Assembly (NCBI GenBank): GCA_036346355.1
Contig: CM070585.1
Location: 883,001-947,000 of the forward strand
Source of the DNA: Rhipidocladum racemiflorum
Lineage: Eukaryota; Streptophyta; Magnoliopsida; Poales; Poaceae
DNA length: 64,000 nt
Direction of reading: 5' to 3'
Position 1 is the first letter of the stretch. Each line of letters starts with the position of its first letter. Under the pieces are notes generated by a model that was given only the letters and a program-made list of their open reading frames with translations, was not told where the DNA came from and did not search any database. Both the position numbers and the translations under genes were made by a program. This document shows, in pieces, positions 1 through 11,900 of the stretch.

Positions 1-114
1 TTCAGTAAAGCATTTAGAAAACTAGATTCTGTTGTACAAAAGAGTATGGGCACATAGAATGATAGAAACCTGTGAATTCTATTTTCATTGGTCAATATAC
101 AGTAACATCCTCAC

Positions 115-1245
115 CTCCCCAACTCCATAACTGCCCATCAGAAGTCAGCGCCATAGTGAAGAAGCCACCGCAAGCTACGGCAGCAACTGGAACAGGCAGC
201 GCATTCACCTTGGAAGGAACACTGAGGGAGCCAGCTTCACCAGGTCCACCTCCGCTTCCAAGCCCCAGCCTACCGTCGCCTTCATCACGACCCCAAGTGT
301 AAAGTTCATCTGCTAGAAATAGTCAAAGTGCAAGGATCAGAGCTGAGGTAGTTTGCTCAATGAAGGCTAATACTCCACAAATATTATGACTAGAGTTTCA
401 GCTCCCCCTTATTTCACTATTCAATTGCGAAAGGCAGTAACAGATGATCCAAAGTTTTATTTAAGCATTCAGCATGAATCAGACCAACCTGAGTCTGTGA
501 TTGCTGCGGTATGCGCTCCACTTGTGGCAATGTGTGATATCTTCTTCCCTTCCCAAGGACCATCTACTTGCCTTGGCAATAGCTCTCTATGGTAAACACA
601 GTGTCCTAAAGCTCCAAATCCACCATAACCCCTGCAGACTACAGTAAATTGAGTGATGCCGCAGTCACATCAACCAAAATGCAACGCACTCTTCTTGCAA
701 TTCATCCAGAGAGCACCTAGGCATCTAGTCACATGACGCAGTTTCAAATGAGCAATGTGGCAGTTTCCTCACCAGGTGAAGACATCTCCGGAGGCGGTCA
801 GCGTGGCGGAGTGGATGCCGCCGAGCGCGAGGACGCGGAGTTCGCTGAGGTTGGGGTTGGGGCGGGGGACGAAGGCGGAGGACTCGTCTCCGAGTCCAAG
901 GCGGCCGCCATCGCCCTTCCCCCACACCCAGGCGCCACCGTCGACGAGGAGCGCGGAGTGGAAGAGCCCGCAGGAGATCCCCACTTCCACGCCAGATGTC
1001 TCCGCAGCGGCAGGGAGGCGTCCGGGGGTAGGCGAGAGGAGCGGGGATGAGTCAGGGAGGAGGAGGTGGGCGACCGGGGAGGGGTAGAAGCGGCGCTCCT
1101 CCTTGCCGCCGCCGAGCTGGCCGGACGCACCGCGGCCCCAGGAGAGGAGGGATACGGGGCTGGTGCCGCTCGAGTAGAGCGTCGGGGTGACGTTCGATAC
1201 GGTCGAGGTGGAGAAGCGGCGGCGGAGGGGGAGGAGGCGGAACAT
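115..1245 (-). CDS. RCC1-repeat protein, probably mitochondrial (RUG3-like), 5' part of gene
   Basis: Three exons are visible: 1245-773, 631-489 and 309-115. All have GT-AG junctions and agreeing phases (the W codon is split across intron 1), and the gene runs off the left edge. The roughly 270 visible residues contain repeated RCC1 blade signatures such as LLSWGRGASGQLGGG, VFTWGYGGFGALGH and LYTWGRDEGDGRLGLG, with GGFFTMALTSDGQLWSWG at the end. RCC1 repeats form a beta-propeller used for protein or chromatin docking. I chose the start at 1245 because MFRLLPLRRRFST is Arg/Ser-rich without acids, like a mitochondrial presequence; an upstream in-frame Met exists at 1422. The N-terminus resembles plant RUG3, needed for nad2 intron splicing; that orthology is from memory and unverified. 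The gene is divergent from the next one. Confidence 0.85.
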
Positions 1246-1473
1246 TGCCGGCGGCAGCGGCAGCGGCGGCGGCGGGCGGTTGGTTTGGCTGCGACGGACG
1301 AGGAGAACTGGACAAGTAGTATAAACGCGGGCCCACGGGTTGGAATGGAACCCGTTGAGCGTCACCGCCCCGAGAAAGCGTATCGGGTTAATGGGCGCTT
1401 CCATCCAACTTGCCAAGGGCACCGCGACGCACCGAACCGCAGAAGGGAGGGGTGGGAGAGGTCGGCGAGAACA
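1246..1473. promoter_or_regulatory. Compact bidirectional promoter and 5' leaders
   Basis: Only 228 bp separate the start codons of the RCC1 gene (minus) and the membrane-protein gene (plus). The interval is GC-rich and holds a GGGCCCA element at 1329-1335. That is a GGCCCA/site II-type motif known from TCP-regulated plant housekeeping promoters and enriched between divergent rice genes. No clear TATA box is centred for either gene. Sharing of the promoter is inferred. Confidence 0.55.
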
Positions 1474-4315
1474 ATGGCGAACAAGACGACGCCGACGATC
1501 TCCTGGCGGTGGCGGCTGCTGCTACTCCTCCTCCTCTCCGTGGCCGCCCTATGCTGGATACCTCCCGCGATCGCCGCGGCAGCCGCCGCTTCGACGGCCT
1601 CGGGAGGGCGGAGGTCGCTGCTGGGCTTCGTGGAGGTGCAGGGGAACTCCTCCTACCGATGCACCCCCTCCGGCCCCTGCATCCCCTGCCAGTACTCCGA
1701 GAAGGTCAGGCGACTCCCTTCTTCTGTGAGTCTGTGACCGTATTGGGGATTGCCCTGTAGCCTATGGGAAAAAATCGATCTTGGGACTTGGGAGGGCGAA
1801 ACATGAAGATTATGTTAGAGCTCTGCTATTCTGGTGTGACTTGGGGATTGCGTGGTTTCTTGCTTGTTCTCTATGTAGCTTATGTGTGATCCGTGTTCTT
1901 GGGCTGGAGTAAACGAAGTATGTAATGATAAAAGATCGGATTTAGGTTAATGTCGATTGGAATAGTCGAGCCTTTTTTTTTTTTTTTGCTCCAAATATAT
2001 TATGTTTTTTGTTTCATATCTTTCTTTGGTTTACGTGCTAAATTTTGGTTTTATAAAGTGGCAAAGATCGGGTCCAGGTTCCGGATGCAATTTATGATTT
2101 CAGAGTTGCTCACCCTATTCAAATTAGTTTGTCTGTTGTTTTGACACGATTTAGATTGATGTGGCATTGAGGAAGAGGAGTAGCCTTCTTTAGTTAGCTG
2201 GTGTTGTTTAAATATCATTAATCATTGTCTAATTTTGCCATTCTAACCAGAATGTATGGCACCTATATTGTAATATTGTGGTTCATCCTCCAGCTTGTAC
2301 GATGGAAGGTGTGATATTTCTACTTTAAAGTGCGTGTGGGAAAAGAAAGGGGAAATTTTGTGGGTTGAGGGAAATACAGATCGTTTGTCCCATGTAGGGA
2401 AGTTTTTTAGCTGTATGTTTGAAGTTGCCTCAACGGTTTCTCTATTTCCCATCTTTATGTTGTGGATAAACCCTGAAGGCATGAAGTAATGTTGATGCTA
2501 TATAAGCTAGGTATATAAGGCAAAGTTTGCTATTGAAATTGGAAATTGAGCCTCATGTAGCTAAGAAGCACTAACTCTGTCTCTTTCTAAATCTTATAGA
2601 CTGCGATCTGTCTAAACATTAATAGTACATGATTTCATTTATATAAACAATTTCATGTCCGTTGTTATCCAATATCATCTGCCTGTAAATGGTGTTTGAC
2701 TAACAAGGAATTGGTATTATAGCTTGAGACATAATGTATGATACAAGAAGGTTTGCTCATACACTACATGTTATCTTTATTGGTCAGAATTGCTACCCCA
2801 TCAACTCTCATCCCCACCCATTTACTCCTTCCAGCCCAGTAGTTCTGTCCTATCAATTGATTGACTCCTTATTTCAACGTTGCTTGGCTTTGGGAAGTTT
2901 TGACTTGAAAACTTCTCAGACAGTTATATTCAAACTTAGCATCTTTTGGGCTTCTAGTTGTGCTCATTGTTCAGAGGATTCATTGGATAAATTGCTAGCT
3001 TAATTATTACAGGAAGGTATCATTTTCCGGGGCGATGGTTTATTTAACATATAGGTGACATGTTTTCCATGGTTACTAAGCACTGCTTATGTTGGTACTT
3101 GGGACTTCTGCATGCATGCTGATGACCATACTAGGAGATCTAATTTGAATATTAGTATCTGCAAATACATGTGACATAGTTGATAGTTCCCCTGCTTGCC
3201 CCCACTACCAATAGATATATCTACTTCCAGCTGCTGCCCATTTTGTATTCGCTTCACAAACTTAATGGAGTTGAACACTTGATAGGTGTCAAGCCTGGTT
3301 TCAAAACTTCAAATCACAACTGTGCAAGTGCAAGAGCATTACATTATCAACTATTGAAATGGCATGCTTGCTTATTTATTTTAAATCTCACTGGCCTAAC
3401 AATGACATATCATTGTCTTCTTTTTTGGTTAGAGTGATGAAAAGTACTGTTGCAGTGAAACCGGTTACCGCTTGCCTTTGAAATGTTTAGAAGTACAAAA
3501 TGGTGCAAAGGAAGGAAACAATAGCAAGCAAAGGAAGGTGTTGGATGATGCGTCCACATCAGGTGGTGCAAAGCATTATATTACTTACAGGAGTTGTGCA
3601 CCATTGGAGGATGAAGAGAAGTTATCTGTTCTTGGTTTTGAGGTATGAGAATCGTAGAACTTTCCTTTTTTCTTGTTATAAATATTGTATCTGTCTGCCA
3701 TGACATCCTTGTTCCCTCTAATGTAAACCTTTTGCTCAAACTAAAATTATAGGGTGTTAAGAAAGCGAGAATCAGATCTAGGCTTATTTCAGACTTTTTG
3801 CAACCTGGGCTCTGATCTCACACTTAAACAATAGAACACACTGACCCTTTTTTCTCAGTTTGTGACAGTGGGTGTCTGGTTCTTTAATTTTATGCTGATA
3901 CAGTGTGATTCAAATTCCAGATACTTACATAGATTGAAACCTCCCACTTTCCAGTAAAAAAACTACATGTGTACCCTAAGAGAGCAAAGCATATGTTGTA
4001 CTTTTCTAGCACAATTTACTTGATTGTTACTAACCACATCACATTCGTTGATAAATTCTTTCATTTTCAGTTTTCGTTGGCTGATGATTATCCTGGACAA
4101 GTTTTACTTCTTTTTCTAAAGCATGAAATATTGACAATGTAGAGTTATTGCCTGTGCTGCTTATTTCTGTGGTTCTGCATCACGAAGTTTTGTTTTTGCA
4201 GGTAATCATGGCTGGAATGTTGCTGACAAGTGGCCCATTTGTATATTATCGGAAAAGACATACAAATCTAATGCAGGGGGCTACAAGAATCCCAACAAGC
4301 CCTCCTAGGTTTTAG
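1474..4315 (+). CDS. Small type I membrane protein, function unknown
   Basis: Three exons (1474-1704, 3433-3642, 4202-4315), each ending on a codon boundary with GT-AG introns, give 184 aa. Residues 12-35 are a strong Leu-rich signal peptide (LLLLLLLSVAALCWIPPAIA). The lumenal/extracellular part carries a conserved-looking Cys pattern: C-x5-C-x2-C in exon 1, then CC and two more single Cys in exon 2. Exon 3 encodes a hydrophobic segment (VIMAGMLLTSGPFVYY) followed by a basic cytosolic tail (RKRH) and the stop. This looks like a single-pass secretory-pathway membrane protein. I do not recognise the family and assign no function. The first intron is 1.7 kb. The upstream start is well placed, 228 bp from the divergent neighbour. 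Confidence 0.85.
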
Positions 4316-5472
4316 CATGGAACAACAATGGATCGGTTGCTCAAGTTGAATTGGTGTATCATTTTGATGGTCCCTTTTCCCTGTCATTGCACTGTATTTA
4401 CACATGTACTTGTGGAAGAGGCGAAGAGCTTGTTAGGTCTTACAGGAGTAGAAACCACAGTGGGGCTAGTCTTACTGTGCTTTGCTTTCTTGAATCAAAT
4501 CCTTTGTGTTGCTCTAACCAACAAATTATTATTTTTTGTTTACCACAACGAAGTTGCCCTAACCAACGAACAACTCTGTTGCTGTCGATCAATCGTGTGA
4601 CGCTGTTTCTGCTTCATTGCAATGGTTGAGTGCTTATTATGGGCACATATGACATATGATATCCTCAGTATTATGGGTTTGTAATCTCTGTTTGTCTGGG
4701 ATACGTCATACTGTAATCATTTATATCTCAATAATCCTTGGCTTTGGCTGCGAGGAACTATCCTGTAAGCATAGATATTAGTACTTAGTTTTCTCCCAGA
4801 AAGAATTTATGCCTCATTTGGAATGCGGGAATTTATTCTAAATCTTGCAGAACTTGACTGTTTTATGTAAAATTTCTGCAAATTTATGTTAATTCCAGTG
4901 ATTTTTTTTCCAAGTGATAACACTCATTATTAAATAAATAAAACTCAAATTGTGACAATCTTGGAAGGTTTATTTTCTCACCATTTCTCACTATAGTACT
5001 ACATTCATGTAATTATTAGCAAAATTAGCAGGGTCTCTTGTGCAAAAACACGGTCCACAAGACAATCCCCAGCCACCTCTCTACGGACAGGGATCGGTGC
5101 AATTGGTAGTATAACTGCAATTTAAACCGTGCGTGCCAGCCGTTGGATCGAAAAATGACGGTTCAGATCGATTATAAAGTACTATAGCAAAATATAATGT
5201 AGCAGTTAATGTAGTAAATACTGTAGCGATCGTTTTTATGCGATCTGAATTGTCTGATTGCTCGATCGGACGATTCATACCTATAAAAAAAAATGCTTAA
5301 ATTACAGTCACATACTGCTTAAATTGCAGTCCCGGCCTCCCGGGAACTGCCAAGATCCCTTTCCCTTCTTCTCTACACACACGACAGGACGGTCAGACTC
5401 AGACCACACCCCGCACCCGCCCCCCGATCTGATTGAATCCAAGGAGCAGAATCGGCGGCGGCGGCGGCGACG
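4316..5472. other. 3' UTR and intergenic/promoter region
   Basis: Bases up to about 4760 are probably the 3' UTR of the membrane-protein gene, with AT-rich AATAAT-type signals near 4730. From about 5040 to 5300 lies a low-copy-looking stretch rich in TGTAGC/GATCG words that resembles repetitive grass intergenic sequence; I could not define ends or a TSD. The GC jump after 5330 marks the leader of the next gene. No coding potential is seen. Confidence 0.4.
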
Positions 5473-7298
5473 ATGGGCGGCGACCATGGCGGGCACGGCC
5501 ACGGGGGCGGCGACTTCCGGCAGAAGGTGTGGAGCATGACGGGCGGGCCCTACTGCCGGCCCGTGCACTGGCGCCGCAACACCGCCATCGCCATGTTCGG
5601 CATCTTCCTCGTGTGCATCCCCATCGCCATGAAGTCCGCCGAGCTCGAGGTACATCAATCCACTGCCCAAACCCTAACCCTAGTCACTCCAAGGTTGCCG
5701 CCTCCTTGGCGCATCTAGTGTTGAGGATAGTCGGGAGATGAGATCTGTGGGCGAACTTGGACATGTAATATTAGACATGGTTGGTAAAGACTTCTCGTCA
5801 TTAGGCAGTAGGAAGAACTTTTACTACGTTACATATATAGCACGCAACTTGAATGTGGAAGTGATGATGGTCAGTAGTTCTGTTGGGTACTTCTGCTCTG
5901 CATTTAGCTGCAAATATCAAAATTGTGAGTGTGGCTTCGGTAATGTTTGTGATCCTAGGTAGGAATTGGTATGGGTTATGAAATGCAGTTTCTGAGTACT
6001 AGGATGCTTACGTTACTTTATTGCCTGTTGGATGTTAGGAATTCTTCATGAAAAACCAAAAAGTTTCATGTGATTTACCAGCTGTGCTCAAATGATCTGT
6101 AGATAAATTCCGATTAACGTTCTTGTTCCCATTTGAGCACATTGCAAGTTGCAACAGTGGGACTTGAACCACACTGGTGGTACACAGTACACATGTGGCA
6201 GGCGTGCTTATTTAGTTGGTATTGAACTATTGTGCATACAAATGCTAATAGGTGGAAATGCGCTTTTAGTGATTTCGCTGGAATTATTTAATGAATATTT
6301 TCTACACAGCGCATGATCAAGATATTTGTTATGGCGATTAAGATGGATCTTTCTCACTTGTTAGAAATATTTTTGAGATAGATCAATTTTGTCATTGTTA
6401 GTGCATAACTGCATGTGCCATTGTAACGCTACTTGATTCAACAAAATATCGAGAAAAAGTTTCTTCTTTTGAATCCCCTATTTATATATCCGTCCAGCAG
6501 TATTCTGTTATGGCTAAGATTATTCTCATGTTCGTGGCTGTGTATTTTGGCCATTCACTATGCAGCATTTGTCCTCCAATAGTAGTTGTTCTACTAGTGG
6601 GATGTAAACATATAGGCAGACCTTTCTAACACGGTCAGGGGTTGCCTCCAAATTGTGGATGATGCACCGGAACTTGTAGAGTGCAGTACTGACTACATAG
6701 GGTTTCACATGTTGTCCTTGGTAGACTTGGCATTAATTTGGCCTTCCATGTCTTGTGAGTTGTGAGCTAGTCCAAATGCTTTTAGAAACTTAGAATTGGT
6801 TTCGAACTCTGTTATTAAACTCGTCTTTGTGACTTAATGAAAATTCTGATGTCCAAGCACTGGGGTGGTGCTGTCATCAGCTGATCTTTACATATGTGTG
6901 TCCGTGGATAGCTGCATGCTATGGAAGACTAACGAATTATTCTATCTGAACCAAAATTCTTATACAAGAACACAAACATCTTTTTCTATCATGAGCCTTG
7001 ACTTATTTAATAGAAACACAAGTGCATATCAACTAAATATCTGATTTCCCTCAATCTTATAGGAAAATTTGAGAGCTTGCTAGTAGGTTTTCCCCTTTTG
7101 CAACCTTCATTTGGAAGACATCTCGGCACTATAATGTCCATGGAGTTGGGTTGTGGTTGTTAATAACCTGATATATTTTTAAGTTGTGGGAAGAAGTTCT
7201 GACAAATCTAATACTTTGTGCAGCAACGCCCACATCACCCAGTCCGACCGATCCCGTCTCAACTTTGGTGCAAAAACTTCGGCAAGAAGGAGTATTGA
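5473..7298 (+). CDS. Mitochondrial complex I subunit, ESSS/NDUFB11-like
   Basis: Exons 5473-5649 and 7224-7298 join in phase 0 across a 1574-bp GT-AG intron to give 83 aa. The protein has a His/Gly-rich N-terminus, the motif WSMTGGPYCRPVHWRRNTA, one membrane span at about residues 37-53 (TAIAMFGIFLVCIPIAM) and a short C-terminus with RPIPSQLWCKNFG. This matches my recollection of the small plant ESSS-type accessory subunit of NADH:ubiquinone oxidoreductase in the inner-membrane arm; the exact subunit name is less certain than the family. The second exon is only 25 codons and was found by splice logic rather than as an ORF. The start is the first ATG in a purine-rich GGCGACG context. A second ATG 12 bases downstream is out of frame. 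Confidence 0.8.
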
Positions 7299-8089
7299 AG
7301 GATATTCCAACTTGCATGGAGGACTTGTGTTTTTACCTTCTTTTGTCATAATCTGTGCTCAGCGATCCATGCTGGAAGAAGTATGCTACTATGACTATGA
7401 ACATACGCTGGATGCTTCATGTAACTCTTCTGACTTTTATTATGTCATACAAGGAGCGCCTGTTTGGAATTCAAATAAACTCGTGATACATAAGCCTCTA
7501 TGGGGATTTACTTTAGGGTCTAATGATCTGGATATAGACAGTCTGTTGACCCTTTGGCTATCCCGTTGTTGTCAAGGATTCCTGGTTTCTTGCATATTCC
7601 TGAAGTTATGCCTTCAGTTCATTGCAAAAGATGAATTTACTTAAAGATTTGTTTGTGAAAGATGAAACGTTTCTTCTTTTGCAAATATGTTTGATGCTTT
7701 ACGCGATACTCAATGTGAGCATTCTGTTAGCAGCAACGGAGAAGGTTTTTGATCATATGTAGGAAGTACTGCAGGTATGTTATGAAAGTATATATTTTTT
7801 CATGTTTAACATGTCCCACTTTCATAAATTCAATCCAAATGTTCACATTCACAACGAAATCGTTGGTCAAAGTTACAGAGTTTGACTGCAGATTTTAGGA
7901 CGTTATTCTTTTGCAGTTTGGCAACTGAGGGGGTGTGTTAGCCTAAAAATCCATCAAGTTAGCTGTGCCTAAATTTCCCAAATTTCATTAAAAAAAACTT
8001 GCAGGTGTACAACAAAACAATGCGTACATTTGGGAAGCTGGACAAGCATGAACACAAAGGCAGGTTTACAATACTACAAGCCCAGTAAG
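7299..8089. other. 3' UTR and intergenic spacer
   Basis: AT-rich sequence follows the complex I gene. Open frames here (for example 7186-7644) begin inside its intron or 3' UTR and have no recognisable protein features. The segment 7960-8087 looks like the 3' UTR of the minus-strand fragment at 8090-8353, with an AATGAAA-like signal near 7985. Confidence 0.35.
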
Positions 8090-8353
8090 CTAACCGAACT
8101 GCTCGTGCACCTCGCGGTCGGCGCCCGTGCCGGCGTCGAACAGCGCCGCCGCGATCCCGAGTTCCCGACCACCTCGTCTGTCGTCGTAGGTGACGTTCGG
8201 CTTCTCGGTGTCCGAGACGGCGTCCGTGGGCAGCACGCCGACGAGGGCGTACGAAAAGTGTTCCATCAATTTGGATTTTTTGATGCATCCATTCTGATGT
8301 TGTAGGAGAATTTCAACTAGAATGTGCAGAGGAAATGAAACCATCATGGTCAC
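8090..8353 (-). pseudogene. Isolated coding-like fragment, unidentified
   Basis: An 87-codon frame has a GC-rich core (8090-8270) in AT-rich surroundings, as expected for a grass exon. The core reads like a real globular C-terminus (ALVGVLPTDAVSD then RRGGRELGIAAALFDAG) ending at a TAG, and a plausible 3' UTR follows. No upstream exons are visible between 8354 and the receptor kinase at 8916, so I read it as a captured or left-behind 3' exon rather than a complete gene. Family not recognised. A short independent gene cannot be excluded. Confidence 0.35.
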
Positions 8354-8915
8354 TGGGATGTGAATATTTTCCCTATGATGTGACCTAGTGTATGTTCAAA
8401 CTGTGCGACAGTTCTTTTTTAGTCCGATTGATTTAGCACTATAGTTCTGGGATTTGCTATTTTTCAGGAAGTTATCAATGAGCTTGTGATTTATCATTGT
8501 GATCAGTTGCTAATTTGCTATTAGCTAGTTCTAGTGTTATACTCTGGTAAATGCCTTGCAGTAAAAGTAGAATTCGGCAACCTCTGTACCGTCATTTAAC
8601 TTGCTAGTATTTTGTAGTATCAGATTTACATGTGCCTGCCCTTGTTTTTTTTTTAAGAAAGATTTACATGCGCCCCTTATAGGGATAAAAACGAAGGGGA
8701 AGAAGAGTTCGATGGAGTTAGATATTCACTACAAGTAGGAATAGATTAGATCAGATACTTAATTTTATCCTCTGTAAATTAACCAATCTGCTTATTCTCG
8801 TACAGTTCTGGTAATCGCAAGAGCAATTCGATTGTGTAGGATCCCAACACTCTTAATGGCACGTCTGGAGCGTCTGTTTCGGACGGACGGCGAGAAGATG
8901 GACGCAGAAGAAGCA
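8354..8915. other. Intergenic spacer and 3' UTR of receptor kinase
   Basis: AT-rich, no coding potential seen. The right part (about 8700-8915) is the probable 3' UTR of the minus-strand kinase gene. Confidence 0.4.
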
Positions 8916-11900
8916 TCACCAATCAGAGTCGTCGCTACGCTGCGAGGCGCTGAGGCGGCCGCCCGTCCTCTTGTTGCTGGTCGTGCGCTGGACGCAGCGG
9001 AGGAGCGCCTGCACCACCTCCGACATGGACGGCCGGAATTCCTGGTCAGACTGCATCGACCACCAAGAAGCAAAAGTTTTCAGACATGGAATTGCGGGGG
9101 ATGAGCTGAGCCGAAGCCATTGGTGGTTACTCAAGGAGGATCATTTCTGAGGATTTCAGCAAGGAGTTGGAGTTAGTTCACCTGAACACAGCGAGCGATG
9201 ACATCGGCGAAGCGGGACAACGCCTTGGGCGGGTACAGGCCACGCAGAGCTGGGTCTGCCAGTGCTCCCAAGGCATCGATGTCGTGGAGCTGTGGAGTCA
9301 CAAACTTGACCAAGGACTGCTCCATTCTTGGCTTAGAGCTGGAGATCAAACAGCAGCAGAAAAGGTGAGCATATTGTCCAGGCATTGGATGCACCATTTC
9401 AGCAGCAGTTGGTAGCTAGGAGCATGATTGTCAGAAGAGAGGAATTCAGAAGTAGAAAGAATGCTGTCTGTTTTTTCTTCAGTTACCTATCGTAAGGCTT
9501 CCGACCGGTTAGCAGCTCGAGCATGACGACACCGAAGCTGTACACGTCGCTCTTCATCGTGTAGGCCGATGGCTTTGTGCACTCTGGGGCATTGTACCCC
9601 GGCCCCAAGCTCTCGCTGGTATCCTGCAGAGAATCCCATGTCAAAAGATCGCACCACCTTCACAAGCGAAGCGTGCCGGTGGTTCATCAACTGTCAGAAG
9701 AGCCAGCCAGCCATTATATATGCAGACCTCGTAGAAGAACGCGAGGCCGCTGTCAGAGAGGTGAGGGTTGAGGTCAGCATCAAGCAAGACATTGGACGAC
9801 TTTATGTTCTTGTGGATCACTGAAGGTGAGCAGACTTCATGTAGGTACCTGAAACAAAAGAAACCTCAACATCTTAATTACCTATGAGCTCACATGATCA
9901 GATCCTTATGTGCATGCTGATGCGTACACAATTGTGCATTCTAGGCTTAAATGCTGCGTATCAACTTACTCCAGAGCACGAGCTGTACCGACAGCGATCC
10001 GAACCCGGGTGTCCCAGGTCAGCGGCCTGCTGTAGTCGTCTGATAAGTGCAGAAACTCATAGAGGGATCCGTTCCTCTGGTAGTCATACACCAGCATGTA
10101 GTGCCCCGGCTCTGAGCAGTAACCCGCAAGCTCACAGATGTTCGCATGGCGCAGCTTGCAAATGCCGTTCACGATGTCCATGAAGTCGCTGCTTCCTGAG
10201 AAGCTCAGTGGATCGAACTTCTTGACAGCCAGGACCTAATAAAATATCATGTGTATACAGATAATTGCATACATATATTTAGATCAACTGTGTGTTACTG
10301 CAATATATATTTAGATGCATATTTGACTCGATATTCTAGATGAAGCTCTAAATTCCAGAAATAGCTGATTTCTTGAGTTGAAATTATAATTAAGCAGGGT
10401 GCTTTGGCATGATTATAGAAGGCAATCATAAGAGCCTACCCGTCCATCAGCATATTTTGCCTTGAAAACACGACCGATTGTTCCCTGACCTATTAGCCTG
10501 CTACTATGGAAACTGCCAGTGGCTGCTTGCAGGTCTGACGATGAGTATGCCATCAGATTGCTTGGATCCGTGCTTCGCCTCGAATGGTTCAGTTTGTTCT
10601 CAAACTCATTGTCACTGATCGACTTGCGAGGCACAGCAGGTGGTGTCCTGCAGCCCATCGATGGGGATTGCTCCAGCGACTTCATGTCGATTGCTGAAGA
10701 TTCCCTACGACCTACCAAAGAAAGCAAGAACAAGCCTTACTAGAATTCTAAAAAGTGCGCATAAGTACCTGAAATACCACTGATAGCATCAGGAAAGGAG
10801 GTATGTCTTTTACACATCACATTTTTCTTCTTCTACACATCAGAATCTATGCACAACACAACAGAAACCACCTGGTTTTCTACGATTCAAGAAATATCGT
10901 GCGCATAAGTACCTCTGGAGCCATCAACTAGCTGGGTAAATGATCGGTTCTGACCTGACTCGTCCATGTAGTAATGGGATGAGACAGGAGAGGAACTGTT
11001 CCTCTTCAACACAGACAAGAGAATCAGAGCTGCAAGAAGCACAGCTATCACCATTGCTCCAATAGCAACACCGTTGATTCCGCTGCCATTCCCTCCGTCC
11101 GATGAGCTTCCCACCGAGGATCCCTTCTCCATACCAGGAGGACTCGAACCGGTTGACCAAGGGTTCCCACCAGTCCTTGAGAATGTGGTCAGAACTGTCA
11201 GAATTCGTCAAGTTCAATGAAAAGGAATATACTGATCGGAAGTATATTACTTACTGTAGGCTGTTAATGTCTTTCAGTTTGCTTGGGATCCATCCGGTGA
11301 ACTTGTTGTTCTGCAAATTCCTTGAGCACAAAAGGGGGAAACCATTCTAGCTTAGTCCTCAGATAGGCATACTGGCAAATCCACACATTACCTACTTTGT
11401 ACATTTTTCAGTATTTATGTAAAGTAAATAGGCTATGCAAAATTAAGAATGATTGTTACATTCATTTCTATTAATAACAGCTCATGACACATGACAACAT
11501 GAGTACTTTTGTAGTGCCTCGGTGAGGCGTTGAGAAGCATATATTTTGAACCATGATGACAAAATGAGACGTGCTTCTATGCTCTTTTTTTAAAAAGTTG
11601 CACAACTATTAAAGCATGAATGAAGGGTGGATGGTGATTACTTACCCCTTCGCTTGCTTCAAGATTTGTGCAACTTATACTAGAATGAAAAGCATAGAAG
11701 CACTGCTCTGACAAAATTCATTTTAGGTATACTTACAGATCCTCTAGAGGAAGTTTGGCCAGAACGTTTATATGACCACTGAATTGGTTGCTCTCCACAT
11801 TCCTGGATATATTTTTGAAAATATTGGCAGTCATTTCTTGATCTGAAAAGGCGTACCGATGAATAACTACAATCCATAAAATTCAGTTTCCTTACAGTGT

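Noticed and set aside
6158..6171. TGGGACTTGAACCA, resembling an antisense tRNA B box or SINE promoter
   Set aside because: No A box, cloverleaf or tail could be matched around it; it lies in an intron and may be chance.
7186..7644. 152-codon plus-strand frame
   Set aside because: It overlaps the second exon of the complex I gene in another frame and continues into its 3' UTR; no recognisable domain.
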